Source: Defluviimonas aquaemixtae (lineage in GTDB: Bacteria > Pseudomonadota > Alphaproteobacteria > Rhodobacterales > Rhodobacteraceae). From it: a stretch of DNA of 64,000 bases. Of the stretch, positions 1 to 8,623 are shown piece by piece. The stretch covers positions 124,001 to 188,000 of the forward strand of contig NZ_OMOQ01000001.1 in assembly GCF_900302475.1 (NCBI RefSeq), given 5' to 3'. The translations under genes and the position numbers were made by a program. The notes under the pieces are model-generated. The model was given only the letters and a program-made list of their open reading frames with translations. It ran no database searches and was not told the DNA's origin. Every line of letters starts with the position of its first letter. Position 1 is the first letter of the stretch.

Positions 1-741
1 CTCTTCCAGCGCCACGCGCGGGGCTACACGGCGACCGAGGCGGGGCAGGAGCTTCTGAAAGTCGCGCAGGCGACCGAGGACCAGTTCGCCCATCTCGCCG
101 CGCGCATTACCGGGGCGGCGACCGAGGTGTCGGGTGAGCTGGTCGTGACCTCGCTGCCTGGGCTTGCCGACCTTCTGACGCCGACGCTCGTCCGCCTCGC
201 CGCGGCCTATCCCGAACTCAGGGTCCGCTACGTCTCGGACGCGCGGCTCTTCCGGCTGGAATACGGCGAGGCGCATGTCGCGATCCGCGCGGGCGGACGG
301 CCGCAGGAGCCCGACAACGTCGTCCAGTCCTTCTGCACGCAGAAGTTCGGGCTTTACGCCTCGCAGGGCTATGTCGACCGGAACGGCCTGCCCGAGAGCG
401 AGGAGGACGTCGCCCGCCATCGCTTCGTCGGCCCCGCCGATCCGGAAAGCCGCGCGCCGTTCTATCGCTGGCTCACGCAGCGCGTGCCGGCCGAAGCCAT
501 CATCTACCGCAGCAACGAAGGCGAGGCGCTGCGGCACGCCGTTCTCGAGGGGGCGGGGCTGGGCTTCGTGGCGCTCCACCTGGCGGCGCGCGAGCCGACG
601 CTCGTCGAGGCGCTGCCGCGGCGGAGCGAATGGGACAGCGCGCTGTGGCTCGTCACCCATGTCGATCTGCACCGCACGCCGCGGATCCAGCTCTTCCTCA
701 AGGCGCTGAAGGACGACATGCGCGATTGCGGCATGTGCTGA
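1..741 (+). CDS. LysR-family transcriptional regulator (5' end outside window)
   Basis: The frame is open from the first base, so the N-terminus lies outside the window; 246 residues are visible. The first residues (FQRHARGYTATEAG) match the wing and linker-helix start of a LysR winged helix-turn-helix. The rest has the alternating pattern of the LysR effector-binding domain, including a GELVVTSLPGLADLL strand-helix start and a DARLFRLEYGEAHVAIRAG stretch. It is predicted to be a cytoplasmic DNA-binding regulator. The next gene, an EamA exporter, starts 4 bases after the stop on the same strand, so the two are probably co-transcribed and the regulator may control that exporter. Its ligand cannot be read from the sequence. 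Confidence 0.9.
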   Translation, partial: LFQRHARGYTATEAGQELLKVAQATEDQFAHLAARITGAATEVSGELVVTSLPGLADLLTPTLVRLAAAYPELRVRYVSDARLFRLEYGEAHVAIRAGGRPQEPDNVVQSFCTQKFGLYASQGYVDRNGLPESEEDVARHRFVGPADPESRAPFYRWLTQRVPAEAIIYRSNEGEALRHAVLEGAGLGFVALHLAAREPTLVEALPRRSEWDSALWLVTHVDLHRTPRIQLFLKALKDDMRDCGMC

Positions 742-745
742 GGCG

Positions 746-1657
746 ATGAGCCAGGCCGCGCGCGGGCATGTCGCGATGCTTATCTTCTCGGCGCTCGTCG
801 CGGGGTCCTTCTCGCTCGGGGCGCAGATGGCGAACTTCGTCTCGCCGGTGGCGTTCACGGCGCTGCGCTTCGTGTTGGCGGGGGTGATCGTCGGCGCGAT
901 GGCCGCGGCGACGGGCGGCGTGCCGCGGACGGCGCTGGCCGCGCCGTGGCGCTATGCGGTTCTGGGCGCGATCTTTGGGGCCTATTTCGTCCTGATGTTC
1001 GAGGGGCTGAAGACCGCGCCGCCGGTTTCGGCCGCCGCCGTGTTCACGCTGACCCCGGTCCTGTCTGCCGCCTTCGGCTGGGTGCTCTTGCGCCAGATCA
1101 CGACGCCGCGCATCGCGGCGGCGCTTGCCATTGGGGCGGCGGGCGCGCTCTGGGTGATCTTCCGCGCCGATCTCGGCGCGTTTCTGAGACTCGAGATCGG
1201 GCGGGGCGAGGCCATCTACTTTCTCGGCTGCGTGGCCCATGCCGTTTACACGCCGCTCGTGCGGCGGCTGAACCGGGGCGAAAGCGCCACGGTCTTCAGC
1301 TTCGGCGTGCTGGTCGCAGGCTCAGTGGTGCTCACGGCCTATGGCTGGGGCGCGATCCGGGCGACCGACTGGACGGCGCTGCCGTCGATCGTGTGGCTCA
1401 CCCTCGCATACACCGCCATCTTCGCGAGCGCGACGACCTTCGTCCTTCTGCAATACGCCACGCTCAGGCTGCCGTCGGCCAAGGTTATGGCCTACACCTA
1501 CCTGACGCCGTCCTGGGTGATCCTATGGCAGATCGCGCTGAACGAGCCGCCGCCGCCCTTATTGATCGTGGTGGGGGTCGGGTTGACCGCCCTAGCGCTG
1601 CTGATGCTTTTGAAGGACGAGGAGCCCGCGGCGGACCCGTCGACGCAATCCGATTGA
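746..1657 (+). CDS. EamA/DMT-family transporter
   Basis: This 303-residue protein is almost entirely hydrophobic and has about ten predicted membrane segments arranged as two EamA repeats, the usual layout and length for drug/metabolite exporters. Typical features are the early LRFVLAGVIVG segment of repeat one and the YTAIFASATTFVLLQYA segment of repeat two. It is an inner-membrane protein that probably exports a small metabolite or amino acid. The substrate is unknown. It directly follows the LysR gene, and the C-terminal tail (DEEPAADPSTQSD) is short, acidic and cytoplasmic. Confidence 0.88.
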   Translation: MSQAARGHVAMLIFSALVAGSFSLGAQMANFVSPVAFTALRFVLAGVIVGAMAAATGGVPRTALAAPWRYAVLGAIFGAYFVLMFEGLKTAPPVSAAAVFTLTPVLSAAFGWVLLRQITTPRIAAALAIGAAGALWVIFRADLGAFLRLEIGRGEAIYFLGCVAHAVYTPLVRRLNRGESATVFSFGVLVAGSVVLTAYGWGAIRATDWTALPSIVWLTLAYTAIFASATTFVLLQYATLRLPSAKVMAYTYLTPSWVILWQIALNEPPPPLLIVVGVGLTALALLMLLKDEEPAADPSTQSD

Positions 1658-1738
1658 GCGCCTATGGCGCAAGCCTTCCTGCACTTCGTGCGGTTTGTCT
1701 CCGGCGGAGGTATTTCAGCGATGAAATTGCAGGGGTGA

Positions 1739-2062
1739 TCATTCAGGGGCCGGAAGCTCCGTCGCGAGGAAGCGTTCGAACGCGTCGAAGTCGACCGGTT
1801 CGAACTGCCCGAAGCCCTGGATCCAGACGGTCGCCGCGCGCATCGCGTCCGGCTCGAGCTTGCACCACTTGACCCTACCGCGCTTCTCCTGGCTGATCAG
1901 TCCGGCTTCGGCCAGGACGACGAGATGCTTGGAGATTGCGGCGAGGGACATGTCGAACGGCTCGGCCACGTCGGTCACCGCCATGTCGTCTTCGAGAAGC
2001 ATGGTCAGGATCGCCCGCCGCGTCGGGTCCGCGAGGGCGGCGAAGATCGTGTCGAGGTTCAT
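1739..2062 (-). CDS. ArsR-family helix-turn-helix regulator
   Basis: The start at MNLDTIFAALADPTRRAIL is chosen because it matches the usual ArsR N-terminus; the frame stays open upstream but that extension looks non-coding. The 107 residues form one winged helix: DPTRRAIL, then the recognition helix SLAAISKHLVVLAEAGLI and a wing around EKRGRVKWCKL. The alpha-3 metal-binding motif ELCVCDL is absent, so it is probably not an arsenic or cadmium sensor but of the SdpR-like type. It is divergent from the EamA gene starting at 2220 with a 157-base shared upstream region, which makes that exporter a plausible target. Confidence 0.85.
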   Translation of the reverse strand: MNLDTIFAALADPTRRAILTMLLEDDMAVTDVAEPFDMSLAAISKHLVVLAEAGLISQEKRGRVKWCKLEPDAMRAATVWIQGFGQFEPVDFDAFERFLATELPAPE

Positions 2063-2219
2063 ACGCCCGACATTATCCCGATGCGGTCCGATGCGGAAGC
2101 TGTGCCAGTCATCACGCTCCGTGATGACGGATCCCACGAAGAACCGTGAAAGAGCGCAGGATTCGGGTGGACGCGCGCCACCCGGCAACGTCCAATGCGC
2201 GCGGTAGAAAGGAGAAGCC

Positions 2220-3113
2220 ATGCCGCTCGGTTACTGGGCGCTGATCTTTCTGATCGGGATCGGTTGGGGGTCGTCGTTCCTCTTCAACGAGATCCTGCTG
2301 GCGGAACTCGGGCCTTTCACCGTCGGGCTTGGCCGGGTGGGCTTCGGCGCGGCCGGCTGCTGGGCCTGGCTTGTCCTGTCGGGCACAAGCGCACGGCTTC
2401 CAGTGCGGACGGTCTTCGGCCTCTTCCTGCTCGGCACGGTGTTCTTCGCGATGCCCTTCTCGCTCTATCCCCTGAGCCAGCAGCACATTCCGAGCGGCGT
2501 CGCGGGCATCATCAACGCGATGACCCCGGTCATGGTCGTCATCGTGTCCCATTTCTGGCAGGGAGGCGAACGCGCAAGCTGGGCCAAATCGGCCGGGGTC
2601 GTCTCGGGCTTTGCGGGCATCGCGGTCCTGACCTCGCCGGTGCTCGGCGCGGGCGCGGGGGCCGAGTTCTGGGCGATCCTGACCGCCCTGGCGGCGCCGC
2701 TTTGCTACGGCGTGGCCGCGAATTTCGCCCGCCGGTTCGGCGCGGTCGCGCCGGCCGTCATCGCGACCTGGTCGCTGACCGGTGCGACGCTCGCGGTGGC
2801 GCCGGTCGCGCTTGGCCTCGAAGGCTTGCCGGTCGTGACCCGGGCGGAGACCTGGGCCTCGCTCGCCATGATCGGCTTCGTGCTTACCTCTGCGGCGTTC
2901 ATCACCTTCTACTGGCTCCTGCCAAGGGCGGGGGCAACGACGACATCGACGGCGACGTTCATTGCGCCGGTCTCGGCGGTGATGCTCGGCGCCTGGGTCC
3001 TCGGCGAGCGCATGCTCGCTGCCCATCTCACGGGGATGGCGCTCATACTTCTTGGCCTGGTCCTGATCGACGCGCGGCTCTTGCGGTGGGCCGGAAAGGC
3101 GGCGGCGCGCTGA
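2220..3113 (+). CDS. EamA/DMT-family transporter
   Basis: This 297-residue protein has about ten membrane segments in two EamA repeats. The N-terminus (LIFLIGIGWGSSFLFNEILL) matches the first helix of the RhaT/EamA family, and the second repeat contains the SAAFITFYWLLPRAGA stretch. A GAAAG-type ribosome-binding site (aaaggagaagcc) precedes the ATG. It is an inner-membrane exporter of unknown substrate. It is not a close copy of the exporter at 746-1657. The divergent ArsR gene may regulate it. Confidence 0.87.
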   Translation: MPLGYWALIFLIGIGWGSSFLFNEILLAELGPFTVGLGRVGFGAAGCWAWLVLSGTSARLPVRTVFGLFLLGTVFFAMPFSLYPLSQQHIPSGVAGIINAMTPVMVVIVSHFWQGGERASWAKSAGVVSGFAGIAVLTSPVLGAGAGAEFWAILTALAAPLCYGVAANFARRFGAVAPAVIATWSLTGATLAVAPVALGLEGLPVVTRAETWASLAMIGFVLTSAAFITFYWLLPRAGATTTSTATFIAPVSAVMLGAWVLGERMLAAHLTGMALILLGLVLIDARLLRWAGKAAAR

Positions 3114-3116
3114 TTG

Positions 3117-3132
3117 TCAACCATGCGGTTGA
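3117..3132. repeat. Short perfect inverted repeat downstream of the EamA gene
   Basis: Two 6-base arms, TCAACC and GGTTGA, flank the 4 bases ATGC just after the EamA stop codon. There is no T-run, so it is not a standard terminator. It may be an operator upstream of the ATP synthase operon or chance. Confidence 0.3.
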
Positions 3133-3256
3133 ATATGCCCGTAGGCCGCGAAATCGCCAGATACGGGGTGCTGCGCACAGTCGCTGTGGAAAGCGGAATC
3201 TGAAAATCCGTTCTTGCTCAATGGTTTGGCGTGCATCAACTCGTGCCGCACGCGGA

Positions 3257-3285
3257 TTGACACGAAGCGCCCATCGCTCTAGCAA
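3257..3285 (+). promoter_or_regulatory. Candidate sigma-70 promoter of the F0 ATP synthase operon
   Basis: A perfect -35 hexamer TTGACA is followed after 17 bases by TAGCAA, a weak match to the -10 consensus. It lies about 30 bases upstream of the atpI start, in a 200-base gap that would need to hold the operon promoter. Confidence 0.4.
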
Positions 3286-3314
3286 TCGCACGACTGTCCG
3301 AGGGGGCATCCGCC

Positions 3315-3644
3315 ATGTCAGACGAGCCCGATCCCGACCGCCTGAAGGCGCTTGAGGACCGGCTCGCCGAAGCGAAGCGGGCGAGCGCGCCGAAGCCCCC
3401 CAAGGAGGAGCATTACTCCGCCGCGAGCCAAGGCTGGCGGATGGTGATCGAGTTGGTGTCCGGTCTGGCCATCGGCTTCGGCATCGGGTACGGGCTCGAC
3501 TGGTTCTTCGGAACCCTGCCCGTATTTCTGGTGCTGTTCATATTGCTGGGCTTCGCGGCCGGAGTGAAGACGATGCTTCGCACCGCCAAGGAGATCCAGG
3601 GCGACACGCAGGCGGATCGCTCCGCCCGGGACGAAGGGGAATAG
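3315..3644 (+). CDS. atpI: F0F1 ATP synthase assembly protein AtpI (subunit I)
   Basis: This 109-residue protein has a charged N-terminal region (about residues 1-45) and two membrane helices (about 47-68 and 72-92), with a glycine-rich [15 protein letters not shown] hairpin typical of AtpI/MgtE-like subunit I. AtpI helps assemble the c-ring and is not part of the catalytic enzyme. It is the first gene of the F0 operon, and only two bases separate its stop from the GTG start of atpB. A long GC-rich gap with a TTGACA box precedes it. Confidence 0.92.
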   Translation: MSDEPDPDRLKALEDRLAEAKRASAPKPPKEEHYSAASQGWRMVIELVSGLAIGFGIGYGLDWFFGTLPVFLVLFILLGFAAGVKTMLRTAKEIQGDTQADRSARDEGE

Positions 3645-3646
3645 AC

Positions 3647-4417
3647 GTGGCGACGGAAGAGCAAAGCGAAGGTCTGGCGTTCCACCCGATGGATCAGTTC
3701 ATCGTCAAGCCGCTCTTCGGCGGCGACACGGTCGGCATGGTCACACCTACAAACGTGACGCTCTGGATGGCGATCACGGTGCTCTGCATCGCCGCGCTCT
3801 TCGTCCTCGGGACGCGCGGCCGCGCGATAGTGCCGAGCCGGATCCAGTCGATCGCCGAACTCGCCTACGGCTTCATTCACAAGATGGTGGAGGACGTGGC
3901 CGGCAAGGACGCGCTGAAGTACTTCCCCTACATCTTCACCGTCTTCGTCTTCATCGTGTTCTCAAACTTCCTCGGCCTCCTGCCGGCGGCCTTCACGACG
4001 ACGAGCCACATCGCAGTCACCGCGATTCTCGCGATGGCGGTCTTCCTGACCGTTACGATTCTCGGCTTCGTGAAGCATGGCATGGGCTTTCTCAGCCTCT
4101 TCTGGATCTCGAGCGCGCCCTTGCCGCTGCGCCCGATCCTGGCGCTGATCGAGGTGATTTCCTACTTCGTGCGCCCGGTCAGCCACTCGATCCGACTTGC
4201 CGGCAACATGATGGCCGGCCACGCGGTGATCAAGGTGTTCGCCGCCTTCGCGCCCCTGATCCTGATCTCGGGCATCGGGCTTGCCGTGACGCCGCTATCA
4301 ATCCTGGCCATCACGGCGATCTATGCGCTCGAAGTGCTGGTGGCCTTCATCCAGGCCTATGTCTTCACCATCCTGACCTGCGTCTACCTCAAGGATGCGC
4401 TTCATCCGCATCACTGA
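3647..4417 (+). CDS. atpB: F0F1 ATP synthase subunit a
   Basis: Subunit a forms the proton half-channels beside the c-ring in the inner membrane. The 256-residue protein has the normal length for alphaproteobacteria and five to six membrane helices. The motif [14 protein letters not shown] contains the essential arginine that faces the c-ring carboxylate, and the last helices carry the conserved [19 protein letters not shown] segment. Translation starts at GTG, two bases after the atpI stop, suggesting coupling. Confidence 0.97.
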   Translation: MATEEQSEGLAFHPMDQFIVKPLFGGDTVGMVTPTNVTLWMAITVLCIAALFVLGTRGRAIVPSRIQSIAELAYGFIHKMVEDVAGKDALKYFPYIFTVFVFIVFSNFLGLLPAAFTTTSHIAVTAILAMAVFLTVTILGFVKHGMGFLSLFWISSAPLPLRPILALIEVISYFVRPVSHSIRLAGNMMAGHAVIKVFAAFAPLILISGIGLAVTPLSILAITAIYALEVLVAFIQAYVFTILTCVYLKDALHPHH

Positions 4418-4468
4418 GGACGGGACGCGTCCCCAGCTTCAAAAAGTTCAAACCGTAAGGAGATCAAT

Positions 4469-4708
4469 ATGGAAATCGAAGCAGCAACCGCTCTCGGCAA
4501 ACTCATCGGTGCGGGCATGGCCTGTACCGGCATGGGCGGCGCCGCCGTCGGCGTGGGCCACGTCGTCGGAAACTTCCTGTCGGGCGCGCTGCGCAATCCG
4601 TCGGCGGCTGCCGGCCAGACCGCCACGATGTTCATCGGTATCGCGTTCGCGGAAGCCCTGGGGATCTTCTCGTTCCTCGTCGCGCTTCTGTTGATGTTCG
4701 CCCTCTGA
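4469..4708 (+). CDS. atpE: F0F1 ATP synthase subunit c
   Basis: Subunit c forms the proton-driven rotor ring. This protein has 79 residues, two membrane helices and a polar loop (RNPSAA) as expected. Glu62 in [13 protein letters not shown] is the proton-binding carboxylate. The first helix has the glycine-rich packing motif [18 protein letters not shown] strong ribosome-binding site (aaggag) sits just upstream of the ATG. The absence of the sodium-binding glutamine pattern points to proton coupling. Confidence 0.97.
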   Translation: MEIEAATALGKLIGAGMACTGMGGAAVGVGHVVGNFLSGALRNPSAAAGQTATMFIGIAFAEALGIFSFLVALLLMFAL

Positions 4709-4788
4709 GCCTCGACTGACCATCCTTACGGCCGGATGGGTGCCCATGCGCCCATCCGGGTTGTATAACCGGTATCGAGGGGGCCGAG

Positions 4789-5343
4789 ATGGCAAACACC
4801 ACAGAAGAGGCGGCCGGGACGGCCACCGAAGCTGCAGGGCACGCGACCGAAGCCGTGGGCATGCCGCAGCTCGACTTCGCGTCGTTTCCGAACCAGATCT
4901 TCTGGCTCGTGGTCGCGCTGTTCGTGATCTATTTCATCCTCTCGCGCATCGCGCTGCCGAGGATCGGAGGCATTATCGCCGACCGCCAATCGACGATCAC
5001 CAACGACATCGCCGCGGCCGAAGAGCTGAAGGTGAAGGCCGGTGAGGCCGAGAAGACCTACAATCAGGCGCTGATCGACGCGCGGAGCGAGGCGAACAGG
5101 ATCGTCGCCGAGGCGCGTCTCGAGATTCAGGCGGATCTCGACAAGGCGACCGCGAAGGCGGATGCAGAAATCGCCGCGAGGGCTGCGGAATCCACGAAGC
5201 GTGTTGAGGAGATTCGGGCGCATGCGGCCGAGAACGTGACCGAGGTCGCCAAGGCCACGACTGCCGAGATCCTCGCCGCGTTCGGCGGCAAGGCCGACGC
5301 AAAGGCGATCACCTCGGCCATCAACGCGCGGCTGAAAGGGTAG
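4789..5343 (+). CDS. atpF': F0F1 ATP synthase subunit b' (second stalk subunit)
   Basis: This is the b' half of the peripheral stalk, which pairs with subunit b to hold F1 against F0. It has 184 residues: a polar N-terminus, one membrane helix (about residues 36-55, [20 protein letters not shown]), then a long charged coiled coil. The N-terminal 24 residues contain three imperfect 7-residue repeats of the form xATEAAG, longer than the tail seen in many b' proteins. It is followed by atpF after 4 bases. Confidence 0.93.
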   Translation: MANTTEEAAGTATEAAGHATEAVGMPQLDFASFPNQIFWLVVALFVIYFILSRIALPRIGGIIADRQSTITNDIAAAEELKVKAGEAEKTYNQALIDARSEANRIVAEARLEIQADLDKATAKADAEIAARAAESTKRVEEIRAHAAENVTEVAKATTAEILAAFGGKADAKAITSAINARLKG

Positions 5344-5347
5344 GGAC

Positions 5348-5902
5348 ATGAAGCGTATCGCATTCCTTCTCGGCCTTGCCGCGACGCCGGCCATGGCGGC
5401 GACCGGGCCGTTCTTCTCGCTCAGGAACACCGATTTCGTGGTGACGATCTCCTTCCTGCTATTCGTCGGCGTACTTGTCTACCTGAAGGTGCCGACGCTT
5501 CTGGCCGGACTGCTCGACAAGCGCGCGGCCGGGATCAAGGCCGATCTCGACGAGGCCCGCGCGCTGCATGACGAGGCACGCTCGATCCTCGCGTCCTACG
5601 AGCGCAAGCACAAGGAAGTGAAGGAGCAGGCCGACCGCATCGTCGAGACCGCCAAGCGCGAGGCGCTGGCGGCCGCCGAGCAGGCCAAGGAAGACCTTCA
5701 GGCCTCGATCACCCGGCGGCTTGCCGCGGCCGAGGACCAGATCGCCTCGGCGGAGGCGGCGGCGGTGCGCGAGGTCCGCGATCGTGCGGTCAGCATCGCG
5801 GTGGCCGCGGCGGGCGAACTGATCGCCGCCAAGATGACGGCGGCCGAGCGCGGCAAGTTGACCGACGCTGCGATCAGTGAGGTCGGGGCGAAACTGCACT
5901 GA
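5348..5902 (+). CDS. atpF: F0F1 ATP synthase subunit b
   Basis: This 184-residue stalk subunit has an N-terminal stretch that looks like a cleavable signal peptide ([18 protein letters not shown]), followed by [15 protein letters not shown] and a single membrane helix, then a long alanine/glutamate-rich coiled coil. A signal-like N-terminus on b is known in Rhodobacterales. It ends the F0 operon, and a rho-independent terminator follows 24 bases after its stop. The F1 genes are not in the window, as expected for alphaproteobacteria, where F0 and F1 operons are separate. Confidence 0.94.
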   Translation: MKRIAFLLGLAATPAMAATGPFFSLRNTDFVVTISFLLFVGVLVYLKVPTLLAGLLDKRAAGIKADLDEARALHDEARSILASYERKHKEVKEQADRIVETAKREALAAAEQAKEDLQASITRRLAAAEDQIASAEAAAVREVRDRAVSIAVAAAGELIAAKMTAAERGKLTDAAISEVGAKLH

Positions 5903-5926
5903 CCTCTCGTACGGAAGCGAATTGAG

Positions 5927-5956
5927 AGCCCGGCCCCCGCGCCGGGCTTTTCTTTC
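5927..5956 (+). terminator. Rho-independent terminator of the F0 operon
   Basis: An 8-bp stem (AGCCCGGC with GCCGGGCT) with a 6-base loop is followed by a T-rich run (TTTTCTTTCT). It lies just after atpF. Confidence 0.85.
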
Positions 5957-6038
5957 TCAGGGGCCGCATTCGGTCGACCGCCGTGCTGCACCGGTTGCGA
6001 TCCGTTCTTCCGGCTTTCACGCACCGCTGCGAGCACGA

Positions 6039-6806
6039 TCAGCGCCGCATCTCGCTTTCGAAGCGCAGGCGCGCTACGTCTTCATTTCGGCCCGCCTTCA
6101 TCTCGGCCTCGAGTGCGTGGCGCACGAAGCTGAGATGCGCCTCCACCGCGGCGCGGGCGCCCGCCGGGTCGCGCGCCTGCAGGGCGGTGTTGATCGCCCG
6201 GTGCTGGTCGAGCAGCGCGCCGCGCGTCATCTTCTGGCGGAACATGACCTGGCGGTTGTAGAACACGCCCCGGCGCAGGAGGTCGAACATCGACCGCATC
6301 ATGTGCAGCATGACCACGTTGTGGCTCGCCTCGATGATCGCCATGTGAAACTCGGCGTCGAGCCGTGCCTCGTCCTCGGGGTTGCGCTTCAGATGCGCGG
6401 CTTCCATCTTTGCAAAGATCGCGTCGATTACCTGCAGATCGGTATCCGATCCGAGCTGGGCTGCGCGCTCGGCGGCGAGCCCTTCGAGGTCGCGGCGGAA
6501 GTCGAGATAGTCGAAGACCGCCTCTTCGTGGCTCGCGAAAAGCTGGACAAGCGCGGGAGAGAAGGCCGAACCCAAGACCTCGGCGACGAATATGCCTGCG
6601 CCCGCTCGTGCGGTCAGAAGCCCCGCCTCCTCGAGTTCCGACACCGCGTCCCTGAGCGAGGGACGCGAGACGCCGAGACGTTCGGAAAGTTCGCGTTCAG
6701 ATGGCAGTCGCTCACCGGGACGCAGGATGCCCTGCAGTATCAGCGACTCGATCTGCCGACGCACGCTGTGCGACAGCTTTTCCGGGACGATCTTGCGGAA
6801 CGGCAT
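6039..6806 (-). CDS. FadR-type (GntR/FCD) transcriptional regulator
   Basis: The start at MPFRKIVPEK is chosen because the winged helix begins directly after it; an upstream in-frame extension covers the operator-like region. The 255-residue protein has a GntR winged helix (SHSVRRQIESLILQGILRPG, then LPSERELSERLGVSRPSLRDAV) and an all-helical FCD ligand domain with the metal-binding pattern D..FH....ASHN (DAEFHMAIIEASHN) and a later H in LLDQHRAI. The overall form resembles the PdhR/LldR group that senses pyruvate or lactate. Two inverted repeats upstream of the start suggest autoregulation. Its targets are unknown. Confidence 0.85.
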   Translation of the reverse strand: MPFRKIVPEKLSHSVRRQIESLILQGILRPGERLPSERELSERLGVSRPSLRDAVSELEEAGLLTARAGAGIFVAEVLGSAFSPALVQLFASHEEAVFDYLDFRRDLEGLAAERAAQLGSDTDLQVIDAIFAKMEAAHLKRNPEDEARLDAEFHMAIIEASHNVVMLHMMRSMFDLLRRGVFYNRQVMFRQKMTRGALLDQHRAINTALQARDPAGARAAVEAHLSFVRHALEAEMKAGRNEDVARLRFESEMRR

Positions 6807-6823
6807 CCTCATCCTCGTCGAAT

Positions 6824-6842
6824 TGGTCAAGATGTATGACCA
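6824..6842 (-). promoter_or_regulatory. Candidate GntR operator: TGGTC-N9-GACCA
   Basis: The inverted repeat TGGTC/GACCA lies 18-36 bases upstream of the FadR-type start. A TGGT...ACCA core is the form used by PdhR/LldR-type GntR proteins. It may allow autoregulation. Confidence 0.45.
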
Positions 6843-6849
6843 CTTGTCC

Positions 6850-6862
6850 ACGTTGACAACGT
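6850..6862. promoter_or_regulatory. Perfect 13-base palindrome upstream of the FadR-type regulator
   Basis: ACGTTGACAACGT is perfectly symmetric about a central A. It sits between the TGGTC repeat and the terminator of the OmpA-like gene, so it is placed to act as a second operator or a promoter element. Confidence 0.4.
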
Positions 6863-6890
6863 AAAAAGGCCGGGCGAAGTGGCCCGGCCC
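6863..6890 (-). terminator. Rho-independent terminator of the OmpA-like lipoprotein gene
   Basis: Read on the minus strand, GGCCGGGC and GCCCGGCC form a perfect 8-bp stem with a 6-base loop, followed by five T. It lies 24 bases beyond the stop codon of the lipoprotein gene. Confidence 0.85.
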
Positions 6891-6914
6891 TCCCATACCG
6901 CGATCTGTGGGCGA

Positions 6915-7577
6915 TCAGCCCGTGGGGATGATCAGAATCTCGACGCGGCGATTCTGCTGACGGCCTTCGGGCGTCAGGTTGGACGCGGTCGGCATCGACT
7001 CGCCGCGCCCGTAAGAGACGATGCGCGCTCCCGAAACGCCGGCATTCCGCAGAAGTGCGGCGACGGCCGCTGCGCGGCGCTCCGACAGGTCCTGGTTGTA
7101 GGACGCCGAGCCGGTATTATCGGTGTGGCCTACGATCTCCACCCGGGTGTTCGGGTAGCGGTTGAGGTTGTCGGCGACCGCAAAGAGGTCGTTCTGGATC
7201 GAAGGCTGCACGGCGGCGCTGTCGGTGGCGAAGAGTATGCCCTCGGGCATCACCACGCGCAGCTGGTTGCCTTCGTTGATGATACGGATGCGGCTGTCGC
7301 TGATTCGAGCCTGCAGGTCGGCTGCCTGGCGGTCAAGGTTGGCGCCGACCGCCCCACCGATGAGTCCGCCGGCGACGGCGCCCACAACGGCGCGGTCAAG
7401 CTTGTCCTTGCCGCCCTCGCCGGTCAGAACGCCGGCGAGCGCGCCGATCCCAGCGCCGGTCAGCGCGCCTTCCTTGGTGCGCTGGTTCGGCGTGGTGGTG
7501 GGGGCGTCGACGGGCGTACAGGCCGCGAGTAGCAGGGCCGAGGCGGAACCGGCCAGAAGGAGGTTCGTGATGCGCAT
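6915..7577 (-). CDS. OmpA-family lipoprotein (YiaD-like) with glycine zipper
   Basis: This is a 220-residue outer-membrane lipoprotein. The signal peptide ends with the lipobox LLAAC (Cys20). A glycine-rich zipper follows (ALTGAGIGALAGVLTG and VVGAVAGGLIGGAVGANLD, about residues 38-82). The C-terminal OmpA domain (about 110-218) has the peptidoglycan-binding pattern VEIVGHTDNTGSASYNQDLSERRA and ends with QQNRRVEILI. It probably anchors the outer membrane to peptidoglycan. It is a single-gene unit with its own terminator. Confidence 0.92.
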   Translation of the reverse strand: MRITNLLLAGSASALLLAACTPVDAPTTTPNQRTKEGALTGAGIGALAGVLTGEGGKDKLDRAVVGAVAGGLIGGAVGANLDRQAADLQARISDSRIRIINEGNQLRVVMPEGILFATDSAAVQPSIQNDLFAVADNLNRYPNTRVEIVGHTDNTGSASYNQDLSERRAAAVAALLRNAGVSGARIVSYGRGESMPTASNLTPEGRQQNRRVEILIIPTG

Positions 7578-7705
7578 AAATGCTGCTCCGATTTGTGATC
7601 CAGATGCGTTGGTCGGAGATTATCCCCTGTTAGGCAATAACACCCGATCCCTTTTTTAGTTCCGGCGATATTTTGCGCATCTAAGGCAGCCCATCGGCCC
7701 GAGTC

Positions 7706-8551
7706 TCAACCGGCGTCCGCACGCGCGGCCTCCCATGCGAGGAGCGCGCGTTTGACCGGCAGGCCCCAGTGATAGCCGCCAAGCCCGCCGGACTTCCGAA
7801 GCGCCCGGTGGCAGGGGATAAGCCAGCTGACCGGGTTGCGGCCCACGGCGGTGCCAACGGCGCGGACGGCGCGCGGATTTCCAATCGCGCGGGCAATGTC
7901 GGAATAGGTCGTGACATGACCCGATGGGATGGCGAGCAGGGCCTCCCAGACCTTGATCTGGAACGGGGCACCGATCATGTGGAGCCGCGTCTCGCCCTTC
8001 TGGGCAAGCGCAGCCTCGACCCAGGGCGCGATCTGGTCCGGCGCTTGTTCGAAGGCCGCCAGCGGCCAGCGCCCGGCCAGGTCGGCGAAGGCATGGTCGC
8101 GTCCGCAGTCCTCGGCGAAGGCCAGCCCGCAGAGGCCGCGGTCGGTGCCCATGGCGAGCGCCTCGCCGAAGGGCGTATCGAACCAGCCGTAGTGGATCTT
8201 CAGCCCCTCGCCCGCGCGGGCGTACTCACCAGGGCTCATCGCTTCCCATCTGAGGAAAAGATCGTGGAGCCGTCCGGTGCCCGAAAGGCCCGCCTCGGCG
8301 GCCGCATCGAGAAGCGTGTGCCGTTCGGACAGCAGCCGCTTGGCGAGGTCGATGGTGAGATACTGCTGATAACGCTTCGGCGAGACCCCTACCCAGCGCG
8401 AGAAGACGCGCTGGAAATGCGCGGGACTCATCGAGAGCTTGGCAGCAAGATCCTCAAGCGCGAGGCCGGGGCCGCCTTCGTCTTCGATAAGTTTCAGGGC
8501 GCGGGCGATAACACCGTAGTGGTAGCCGTGTCCGATGGATTCGTTCATCAT
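7706..8551 (-). CDS. Ada-like AraC regulator fused to O6-methylguanine-DNA methyltransferase
   Basis: The 281-residue protein has an AraC-type helix-turn-helix (about residues 10-115) and a methyltransferase domain (about 115-275). The latter carries the active-site motif IPCHR with the acceptor cysteine and the upstream GHVTTYSDIARAIGNPRAVRAVG segment. It repairs O6-alkylguanine in DNA in one irreversible transfer. The N-terminal zinc domain of E. coli Ada, which senses methylphosphotriesters through Cys38, is absent, so it cannot respond to damage the way Ada does. A TGTCTCC/AAGATAGG stretch precedes the start. No alkA or alkB lies beside it. Confidence 0.9.
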   Translation of the reverse strand: MMNESIGHGYHYGVIARALKLIEDEGGPGLALEDLAAKLSMSPAHFQRVFSRWVGVSPKRYQQYLTIDLAKRLLSERHTLLDAAAEAGLSGTGRLHDLFLRWEAMSPGEYARAGEGLKIHYGWFDTPFGEALAMGTDRGLCGLAFAEDCGRDHAFADLAGRWPLAAFEQAPDQIAPWVEAALAQKGETRLHMIGAPFQIKVWEALLAIPSGHVTTYSDIARAIGNPRAVRAVGTAVGRNPVSWLIPCHRALRKSGGLGGYHWGLPVKRALLAWEAARADAG

Positions 8552-8623
8552 GTCCTGTCTCCTTGATCAGAAGATAGGACAGGCCGCGCTCACCCGCGAC
8601 CCGGAAGCTGCGCTTTTCAGCGG

